Origin: JAFAGO01 sp031987605
GTDB lineage: Bacteria; Bacteroidota; Bacteroidia; Flavobacteriales; Weeksellaceae
Length of the DNA: 64,000 nt
Assembly: GCA_031987605.1 (NCBI GenBank)
Contig: DALZZF010000001.1
Location: forward strand, 186,001-250,000
Direction: 5' to 3'
Each line of letters starts with the position of its first letter. Within the stretch, counting starts at the first letter, position 1. A model generated the notes under the pieces. That model was given only the letters and a program-made list of their open reading frames with translations. It made no database searches and was not told the origin of the DNA. The position numbers and the translations under genes were made by a program. Of this stretch, positions 25,367 through 33,600 are shown piece after piece.

Positions 25367-25762
25367 ATGAATTTCAGGTTCAATTTTGTATATTCTATCC
25401 TTACCATCGCCATTTTCATTGTTGAAGTATTGATTGCGACGGTATTCAAAGATTGGTTTTTTGTGCGCGCTTATTTGGGCGATGTCATTGTGGTAATGCT
25501 GATCTACACTTTTATTCTCACCTTTTTTAAGATTGAAAATAAACAGATTCTCATTCTGGGAATTTTTATTTTTTCGGTCTTCATTGAATTTCTGCAATAT
25601 CTCGGAATTGCAGATGTTCTGAAACTCAAACCCGGAAGCATTGCCCATATTGTGGTGGGCAGTTCTTTTTCCTGGATCGACATTCTTTGTTATGCCGCAG
25701 GATGCTTATTTCTGTGGGTATTGCCCAACAAAAAAGAGTTGAAAAAATCAACTCTTCAATAG
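25367..25762 (+). CDS. DUF2809 domain-containing membrane protein
   Basis: A 131-residue integral membrane protein with four hydrophobic segments. The sequence RAYLGDVIVVMLIYTFIL and the last part GSIAHIVVGSSFSWIDILCY, then GCLFLWVLP, fit the DUF2809 family, small four-helix proteins of unknown function. The start codon lies immediately after a terminator, with no room for a promoter between them, so expression needs read-through or a promoter inside the gene before it. Confidence 0.8.
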   Translation: MNFRFNFVYSILTIAIFIVEVLIATVFKDWFFVRAYLGDVIVVMLIYTFILTFFKIENKQILILGIFIFSVFIEFLQYLGIADVLKLKPGSIAHIVVGSSFSWIDILCYAAGCLFLWVLPNKKELKKSTLQ

Positions 25763-25784
25763 TATTTTTTGCGTAATTTTATTT

Positions 25785-26108
25785 TTAAACCGGAATAAAA
25801 ATTAATGCGAGAACGGCTGCCGCTCCAATTCCGACGGAAGAAAGCACATCTGTTTTTTTAATTTCTCTCACCTCATTTCGGTTAATCTCGATGCTTTGTC
25901 CATCTTTGGTTTTACCATAAATTTTATCAGCATCTACTTTTAGTACTTCTAATTTTACGGTTTTGGCATCGTTGGTTTGAACGGAATATTTTTTATACAA
26001 CTCCAAAGTGTTGTCTTTCAAAGGTTTTTCTGCATTTACCACTCTGGTTTGGCAAGAAACCACTAAAAGTGTCATCGACATTATAAAAATTGAAAAGTAT
26101 CTTTTCAT
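25785..26108 (-). CDS. Small lipoprotein of unknown function
   Basis: About 107 residues from the ATG at 26108 (MKRYFSIFIMSMTLLVVSC); the lipobox LVVSC marks a lipoprotein. The longer frame to 26123 starts with TTG inside the -7 box and is rejected. The middle part (YSVQTNDAKTVKLEVLKVDA, KIYGKTKDGQSIEINRNEVR) is a small beta-rich module, and the end (SSVGIGAAAVLALIFIPV) is a hydrophobic helix. I recognise no functional family. A perfect TATATTTG box lies on the minus strand at 26121-26128, separated from the ATG by a run of ten A. Confidence 0.7.
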   Translation of the reverse strand: MKRYFSIFIMSMTLLVVSCQTRVVNAEKPLKDNTLELYKKYSVQTNDAKTVKLEVLKVDADKIYGKTKDGQSIEINRNEVREIKKTDVLSSVGIGAAAVLALIFIPV

Positions 26109-26168
26109 GATTTTTTTTTTCAAATATACTTAAATTTTCATTGCATTAACGCTTGCAATAGCGCATAA

Positions 26169-27377
26169 TTATTTTGCATTCAAATCTTGGGCAATTAGCC
26201 AGGATTCGCTCCAGCATGCCTGAAAATTAAATCCTCCGGTTACTGCATCAATATTCAGCACTTCGCCGGCAATATAGAAATCCGGCAGAATTTTCGAGGA
26301 CATATTTTTAAAATTGATTTCCTTCAGTTCCACTCCGCCTGCCGTTACAAATTCGTTTTTAAAAGTAGATTTCCCTTTTACATTCAGTTTTTTTTCGCAA
26401 ATATTTCGGATGATGGATTCCGCTTCTGCCTTAGATACATTCGCCAGCTGTTTATCGGCTCTCACCTTAGAAATATGCAAAATCCGGTTCCAGAAACGAT
26501 TCGTAATATTGAAAACTTTTGCATGCCCGATCTGCTTTTTCCCCTGTTCAGTTTTGGCATAATCCAGAATTTCTTCAGCATCGGATTGCCCAATTCCTAA
26601 AAAATTTACAACGATTTCAAAATGATAATTCAGTTCTGCTAAATTCCGGGCTTCCCAAGCCGAAATTTTCAGAATTGCCGGCCCGGAAAGTCCCCAATGC
26701 GTAATCAGAAGCGGTCCTGTTTCTTCTGTTTTTAAACTCGGAATGCGGACTTCGGCATTTTCAAAAGATGTTCCTGCCAAATCCGAAAGCACCTCGTCTT
26801 TGATATTAAACGTGAAAAGCGACGGCACGGATTTTACCAAATGATGCCCAAGATTTTCCAGAATTTTCAGGGATTTCGGAGAACTTCCGGTGGTGTAAAT
26901 AATGTAATCTGCATCAAAATCACCATCGTTGGTGATGATTTGAAAACCCTGTTCTTTCCGAAGAATTTCCTTTACCGAAATTTTGGTTTTCACAACAACA
27001 TCATTACTTGCAGACGCTTCGGTTAATGCATTAATGATGCTTTGTGAAGAATTACTGACGGGAAAAATACGGTTGTCGTTCTCAATCTTTAGCGGAACAT
27101 TTCGGGATTCAAACCATTCCATCGTATCGCCCGGTTGAAATTTGCTGAAAACACTCAGCAATTCCTTATTTCCTCGAGGATAAAAATTCACCAGTTCGCG
27201 AGGATCGAAGCAAGCATGGCTCACATTGCATCTTCCGCCTCCTGAAATTTTCACTTTTTGCAATACATCCGAATTCTGTTCTAAAATGGTTATTTCAAAT
27301 TTTTCGGAATTCAGATTTGCAGCACAGAAAAATCCAGCTGCTCCACCTCCGATAATTGCAATTTTAAGTTTCGGCAT
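26169..27377 (-). CDS. NAD(P)/FAD-dependent oxidoreductase, HI0933/YhiN type
   Basis: A 402-residue flavoprotein from the ATG at 27377 (MPKLKIAIIGGGAAGFFCAA, the FAD-binding Rossmann motif). The HI0933 family signatures are present: KVKISGGGRCNVSHACFDPR, DYIIYTTGSSPKS, LLITHWGLSGPAILKISAWE, and FYIAGEVLNIDAVTGGFNFQ near the end. The reaction is not established for most members. A longer frame begins with GTG at 27404, but the ATG places the glycine-rich loop at the very N-terminus as in relatives. It is 48 bases after the YihY gene and may belong to the tamB-tamL-yihY unit. Confidence 0.88.
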   Translation of the reverse strand: MPKLKIAIIGGGAAGFFCAANLNSEKFEITILEQNSDVLQKVKISGGGRCNVSHACFDPRELVNFYPRGNKELLSVFSKFQPGDTMEWFESRNVPLKIENDNRIFPVSNSSQSIINALTEASASNDVVVKTKISVKEILRKEQGFQIITNDGDFDADYIIYTTGSSPKSLKILENLGHHLVKSVPSLFTFNIKDEVLSDLAGTSFENAEVRIPSLKTEETGPLLITHWGLSGPAILKISAWEARNLAELNYHFEIVVNFLGIGQSDAEEILDYAKTEQGKKQIGHAKVFNITNRFWNRILHISKVRADKQLANVSKAEAESIIRNICEKKLNVKGKSTFKNEFVTAGGVELKEINFKNMSSKILPDFYIAGEVLNIDAVTGGFNFQACWSESWLIAQDLNAK

Positions 27378-27424
27378 TTTGTAAATTCTAATGCAAAATT
27401 GCACATTTTACTTTGAATGATTTG

Positions 27425-28351
27425 TTATGAAGTGCTGTTTTCTTCCAGTTGAGTTTCGCGGTACAATTTCGCTGAATTCCATTTTGCAAACTTCGAAGGT
27501 TTAATTTGATAACCTTTTTTGTAGGCATAAATCTTTGTGAATTCGGCTCCGAAAAAAATCAGCATACAGGAATAATTGATCCACATCATAATCAGAATGA
27601 CTGTTCCTGCTGCGCCAAAGGTGGAAGTGGGCTTTACATTTCCGAAATACAGATTCAGCAAAATTTTTCCCGCTAAAAACAAAATCGTAGTAAAAAAAGC
27701 TCCTGTCCAAACCGGTTTCCATGGAATTTCCACATCGGGTAAAAATTTAAACATCAGTGCAAACAACAGCATCACAAGAAAAAAACCTACGCCGGCATTT
27801 ACAATTTCCACCAGCATATAAGTTTCAAATCCGAAATAATGGGTAATGATATTATTGAACAAACTGATGAGTGAAGATAAAATCATGGTAATCATCAGCA
27901 GAAAACCTAAAACCAAAATCATTCCCAAGGAATTGGCGCGGTCCAAAAGAAATTTTAGCAATGCTTTTTTTGGTGCCGGTTCCACATCCCATAAAATATT
28001 TAATGATTTCTGAAGCTGAAAAAACAAAGTGGTCGCCCCAAAAACCAACGAGCCAATCCCGATGATTTTCATAAAAATATTTTGTTTATCAATGAGTGCT
28101 CCGGCAATCATGGATTCAATTGATTTTGCGACATCTGTACCCATAATCCCGGAAATCTGCTGGCTGATTTCTCCACGAATGGCTTCTTCCCCCAGAAAAT
28201 TTCCTGCAATCCAGATGATGATAATCAGCAAACCGGGAATCGAGAAAATAGCGTAATATGCCAAACTCGCGGCGTTGTTGGAGGCCGGAGAATTATTCCA
28301 TTCGGTAAAGGTTTCCTTTAAAAGATTTGCGTAGAATTTGAGTGGTTTCAT
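27425..28351 (-). CDS. YihY/virulence factor BrkB family membrane protein
   Basis: A 308-residue inner-membrane protein with six hydrophobic segments. The family pattern is clear: SLAYYAIFSIPGLLIIIIWI at about 28-47, LVFGATTLFFQLQKSLNILW, and the late FGAAGTVILIMMWINYSCML followed by FGAEFTKIYA. Members were once called ribonuclease BN, which was wrong, and the role remains poorly defined (BrkB was linked to serum resistance; some members are linked to lipid transport together with TamB-like proteins). It is 11 bases downstream of tamL, which fits an envelope-lipid role. Confidence 0.9.
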   Translation of the reverse strand: MKPLKFYANLLKETFTEWNNSPASNNAASLAYYAIFSIPGLLIIIIWIAGNFLGEEAIRGEISQQISGIMGTDVAKSIESMIAGALIDKQNIFMKIIGIGSLVFGATTLFFQLQKSLNILWDVEPAPKKALLKFLLDRANSLGMILVLGFLLMITMILSSLISLFNNIITHYFGFETYMLVEIVNAGVGFFLVMLLFALMFKFLPDVEIPWKPVWTGAFFTTILFLAGKILLNLYFGNVKPTSTFGAAGTVILIMMWINYSCMLIFFGAEFTKIYAYKKGYQIKPSKFAKWNSAKLYRETQLEENSTS

Positions 28352-28362
28352 CTTTTCATTTT

Positions 28363-30693
28363 TTAGAAAGGATAGCCAATGGCGATGTTTAAAATCAGAT
28401 TGTCTTTTCTCCAGCTTCCGGATCCAAAATTAATATCATTAAAAGTCCATCGTTCGCTTTTTTCATAATACGGAATCCGAAGCGGAATCGCCAAATCCAA
28501 ACGAAGAATCAAAATACTGAAATCCAAACGCACTCCAAATCCCGCGCCCACTGCAATTTCGCTCATCCAGTCTTTTGAAAATTTTCCTCCCGGAAAATCG
28601 GGGTTTTCATTTACCAGCCAAATGTTTCCGGCATCTACAAAAGCGGCAAGATTCAGAAATTTATATACATTTGTGCGGTATTCCGCATTCATTTCCAGTT
28701 TAATATCGCCCGCCTGATCGAAATAGAAAGACGATTGCTGTGTTCTCGGATCATAACTTCCCGGTCCTAAAGTTCTGGCTCGGAAAGCACGGATACTGTT
28801 GGATCCGCCCACAAAAAACTGGCGAGAAAATGGAACATATTCCGAGTTTCCGTACGGATAAGCGATGCCCGCAATAAGTCTTGAGGCAAATGATGTTTTA
28901 TCGCTGATTTTATGATACCACCGTACATCATGCTCCATTTTTGCATATTGGCTGAATGGAATTCCGAATACTTCTTTCTGGTTTCCTTTTTTCCAGTTTC
29001 CTCCGGTGATTAATCCGGTAAGATTTCCTGCAAAATCCAAAGATCCCTGATAATAAAAGGTGTTGGTTTTGGGAAGCATTGTCGTGGTATAGGTATAATT
29101 ATAGGTCGGCCCGAAAATCAGCTGTTCTTCCACCACTCTTTTCAAACTTGGAATGCTGTCCATTTGCGCACGGTATTTATCGGTAATTTTTTCCGGTTTT
29201 ACCAGCGTAATGTCTATAATATTAAGATTGTGCTCTTTCCGAATATTTTCTTTCCAGCTATAGCCAAATTTTCCGGTAAAATTATGCAGTGTGTACAGTT
29301 GGGTACGGCTCATGTATTCGTAGCCTACACTCGCATTGGTTCTGGGAACATACGCACTTGAAGTAGAAAATTTGAACGGTGCAATAATTCTCGGAATACT
29401 GAGCTGTGTATTGGCTCCGACCCTGATAATATTGTTGGCATCTTTTGCGCCGCCCATTTGTACATCAAAAGCACCATACAGTGAAGTTTTTAACTGTTCT
29501 GCTCCGCGGAAAATATTTCGGTGAGTCCAGTTCAGGTTTACTTCACCACCACCGTAGTTGGCAGAATTGGTTCTTCCGAGAAGTTCCAGACGCAGCGACT
29601 GAATTTCTCTCGGGGTTAAGAGATAATACACATCGAATTTATGGCTGAGCGAATCGGAAACAATGAATTCATTTTTCACAAATTTAAAAACACCCAGACT
29701 GATCAGCCGGCTCAATGTTAAATTATGATCGGCTCTGTTGTATAAATCTCCTTTATTGAAATACAGCGCGCGATCGAAAATTTTTGGTTTAAATTTTTTA
29801 TTGATGTCAACAACATATTCTTTTTCCTTGTATTCATAAGGTTTTAAAGAATCTTCTGACATTGGAATCCTGTATTTTCCCCGGCGAACATCCCTCAAAT
29901 TATAATCGGGAAACACGACAACATTATTTATCGTCCATTGTTCTTTCGCTTGTGTCGGAGTATTGTCTTTCAGTTTTACAAAAAGTTCTACCTTATGATT
30001 TTTACTTACCGTAGAATCCGCCTGCACAATTAAATTATCCGAATGGAAATAATAAAATCCTTTTTCTTTCATCCGGCTGTCGATGCGGTCTCTTTCAGAT
30101 TTTATCACATCCAGATCAAAGGGTTGTCCTTTCTTTAACAGAGATCGGTCTTCCAGTTTTGCAATTTCTTTATTTACCACGGAAGAATCTGCCGGAAAAT
30201 GAACATCGCTGATGATGTATTGTGCACCCGGTTTTACGGTATAATCTACTTTTGCCGTTTTGTTTTTAGAAATGGTATCATAAGATGCTTTCGCATTGAA
30301 ATAGCCTTTGTTCTCAGCATAATTCTGCAAAATGGAACGGTTAAATTCCAGATCGACATCGCTGAGTAAAACCGGTTTTTCTCCCACTTTATTTTTCCAC
30401 CAGTGGGTCCAGCCTTTATCTTTTGTGGGCTCCTTTGTGTTGTTCCAAACCCAGACTCTTGGGCGCATTCCCAGAAATGAACCGTTGGGTTTTGGTGTGA
30501 GTTGGGATTCCAGACCGTCTTCCAGTGAGGATTTTGCTTTTTTGGAAATGCTGTCGTTCTGGATTTTAACTTCGGCTCCGGTATACAGATATTCCCCTGT
30601 TTTCAGTTTTTCGGTTCCGGCACAGGAAGACAAAAGCAGGGTAAAAATGCTTACTGAAAAAACTTTTGCGATATTCAATTTTCCTTTTATCAT
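28363..30693 (-). CDS. tamL: BamA/TamA-family outer membrane lipoprotein TamL
   Basis: A 776-residue Omp85 protein. Unlike TamA of proteobacteria it has a lipobox (TLLLSSCAGTEKL, Cys at about 24), the mark of the Bacteroidota form TamL. POTRA-like modules cover about residues 120-360 (DYTVKPGAQYIISDVHFP, KGQPFDLDVIKSERDRI). The barrel occupies the C-terminal half, with the Omp85 motif VGGSNSIRAFRARTLGPGSY and a final strand NIAIGYPF. It should insert or assist outer-membrane proteins together with TamB. Its ATG overlaps the tamB stop (ATGA), so the two are translationally coupled. Confidence 0.9.
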   Translation of the reverse strand: MIKGKLNIAKVFSVSIFTLLLSSCAGTEKLKTGEYLYTGAEVKIQNDSISKKAKSSLEDGLESQLTPKPNGSFLGMRPRVWVWNNTKEPTKDKGWTHWWKNKVGEKPVLLSDVDLEFNRSILQNYAENKGYFNAKASYDTISKNKTAKVDYTVKPGAQYIISDVHFPADSSVVNKEIAKLEDRSLLKKGQPFDLDVIKSERDRIDSRMKEKGFYYFHSDNLIVQADSTVSKNHKVELFVKLKDNTPTQAKEQWTINNVVVFPDYNLRDVRRGKYRIPMSEDSLKPYEYKEKEYVVDINKKFKPKIFDRALYFNKGDLYNRADHNLTLSRLISLGVFKFVKNEFIVSDSLSHKFDVYYLLTPREIQSLRLELLGRTNSANYGGGEVNLNWTHRNIFRGAEQLKTSLYGAFDVQMGGAKDANNIIRVGANTQLSIPRIIAPFKFSTSSAYVPRTNASVGYEYMSRTQLYTLHNFTGKFGYSWKENIRKEHNLNIIDITLVKPEKITDKYRAQMDSIPSLKRVVEEQLIFGPTYNYTYTTTMLPKTNTFYYQGSLDFAGNLTGLITGGNWKKGNQKEVFGIPFSQYAKMEHDVRWYHKISDKTSFASRLIAGIAYPYGNSEYVPFSRQFFVGGSNSIRAFRARTLGPGSYDPRTQQSSFYFDQAGDIKLEMNAEYRTNVYKFLNLAAFVDAGNIWLVNENPDFPGGKFSKDWMSEIAVGAGFGVRLDFSILILRLDLAIPLRIPYYEKSERWTFNDINFGSGSWRKDNLILNIAIGYPF

Positions 30694-33600
30694 TTTGCTC
30701 CTTCTTTTTGTGTTCTTGCATTTTTTCTAAAATCCCGGTTGTACTTTCTCCTTTCGAAGATTTCCTTAAATTTATCATAATCCACCGTGATGATAAAACC
30801 GACTCCGGTTTCAATAATCTGTCCTTGCAATGCGACCTGATATTCGTTTTTGCGGTAGGCACGAAGCGTATATCTTCCGTCTCGGGAAAGGGCATAATCG
30901 AAGCTCACATTTCCTGCAATATTCGTCATGTCTTCATTTTGCCGCGCATCACCTTCGATTCCGAAATTACTTCCTACGGTAACTTTCAGGCGGTCATTTA
31001 ATAATTTTTTTGAAATGTCCACATTCAGATCGGTGCGTTCATTTTTGGTTCCGGACGAATAATCTTCCGTAGATTCCAAACCGAAATTGATGTCGACGCC
31101 GCCAATTAAACTTCCGGCAAGATTGTTCAACTGATCGGAAAGAATTCGGCTGACACTCTGTTTCGCCATTGTTGCTGCCGAAACTCCGGACTGGCTTTGA
31201 AATGGATTTTCGCCTACAAACCGGTTCAATAGCAGCAGCGCAAAAACCTGCTTATTCATTTCCGAAGATTCCGTGCGGAGCTGATCGAGTTTTGTTCGGG
31301 TGGTTTCCAGAACAGTGGTGGAAACGGTACTTAACGATTCTTCTGTGGTAATATCAAAAGAAATATCCGGCTTCATCAATTCTCCTTTTAAAATCAATAA
31401 GGTATTGAAAGGGATTTTCTGTTTGTACTGATTGATTTCCGATGCGGAACTTCCCGCAATTTGCTGTTCCACAAGATCAATCGGTGCTGCATTGGTTTTA
31501 TAAATTGCTGTTATATCTAAAGTGGCAGCCGTAGGTTCTCCGTTCCAGGTAATGGTGCTTCCTTTCTGAATATCAAAACGCCTTTTCAAAAGACTGACCG
31601 ACATTTCATATCCACCTTCCTGAATTTCATAAACGCCGACCAAAGTCGTTTTTCCGGAGGGATCAATGCCTCCTGTTAATTCCGCTTCACCCTGAAGTTC
31701 TACAAAATCTCCGTTTGTTTTGTCGATAATGATGGACATTTTTGCTTCTTTCCGGACTTCAATATTCACATTTACATCCATTCCTTTCAGGCGAGTGTCA
31801 GCAGAAGCATCATCGGGTTTAATCGTTTGCTGAAGGGCAATCTGATCCTGATCGATGAATTCCACCACGCCTTCACGATCCTGAAGCTGCGGAGAAGACT
31901 GTGGTAAAACAAAGGTGAAATCGGTTTTGTCTCCCACCACAATTCTGCCGTCTACTTTTGGTAAATCCAGATCGCCACGAATCTGAAGATTGGCATTCAC
32001 AACCATTTTTCCGTACATCATTCCATCGCTGGTTTTCTCGGCATCCACCACATTGAATTCCCGGGCATTAACATCCAGATTAAAGGCAAAATCCCGATAG
32101 GTTTTCGTAAGCACCTGACCGTTCACCGTAAGTGTATTTCCGTCTTTATCGTTGATTTTAAATTTATCAAATTCAATTCCGCGGCTGGTGAATTCTATAG
32201 GATCATTCAGATTTCGGAAGTCGCTTCCGGTTTGCGATATCAGCATTCCCACATCATTAAATTTCACTTTTCCCAAAATTGAAGGCTGTTCCGTAGTTCC
32301 CTGTACTTTCAGATTTTCGGAAAGGTAACCTTCGGTATTGGTAATGGCATTCATGCTGAAGCCCTGCAAGGTTTTCATCTGGAGTTTGTTCATATCCAGC
32401 AAAAGATCAAACGAACTGGCTTTTGTATTGTAAGTTCCGGTGATTTTCACATCATTGTCGTTTCCGGAAAGGGCAATATCGGCATCCATCAATCCGGCAG
32501 TTTTGTTGTTCACTTTTGCGGATAGTTCACCAATCGGGCTTCCGTAGACGAACAAATCAGAAACCTTTACATCTGCATCAAAAGTCATTTCACCGGTAAG
32601 ATTTCGCAGTTGCGCGGTTCCGTTAATGGTTCCGTCTGCCAAAAGGGAATCTTTTTTCACCATTTCGGTAAGGGTGCGGATTTTAAAATCTTTTATTTCA
32701 ATATTCAGCAGACTGTTTGCGGATTGGTTTTCGGATTGTAAACTGATTTCAGAACCGTTGCTGGACAGCACAAAATTATCCGCTATAATTCCTCCGTTCA
32801 CCAGTTGGATTTTGTTTTCTGGATTTACATTCCAGTTTCCGTAATTCAGCATCAATCCATCCGGGTTCAGAGAAATTTCGGTGATCTCGCCCAGTGATTT
32901 CATATTTCCGGCGATGATGAACTGATCTTTATCCGCTGCATCTTTTGTATTCACGGTATAATTGATGATATTGTCGGCAATATCGCCCACCAAAGACACT
33001 TTATTCAGGGCAAAACTCTCGCTCTTCAAAGCGGCGAGATTGACGTTATAGGTCAGTTTTCCGGACTCGTTTCCGACTTTTAAGGTTGCATTTTCAATGA
33101 CATTTGCGCCGTACGTGAGTTGTGGAATATTTCCTTCAATCTGCAAATTTTCGTCATCCGCATTGTAAGAACCGTTTAAGGTAATGGTTTCAAAATTCGT
33201 TAAATCCGGTACAAATTTGCGGATCAGGTCATCATTTTTAATGGTGGCATCAAAGGTAAAATACTGGTGCGGATCTATTTTTTCTTTTTTCGATTCTTTC
33301 TGAAAAGCATAATAATGATTCAGAGTTTCCTGCAACGCTCCAAAAATCTGGGTCAGTTTATATTTCCCTGAAAGATGAACATCTGCCACCTGAGATTCCA
33401 ATGTTAACTGATTGGACGTTTCTGTGGAAACGGCATTAATTTTCGCATCCTGAAGGGCAAAAATTTCTTTGGTATCCGAAAGTGCAAAGTCTTTTAAATT
33501 CAGATAACCATTGAGAAAATCCGGATCAAGATTGGTAAAATCGCCATCGAGTTTTCCGGCAATAATCATCGGATCAGCATAAAAACCGAGTTTTTGCAAA

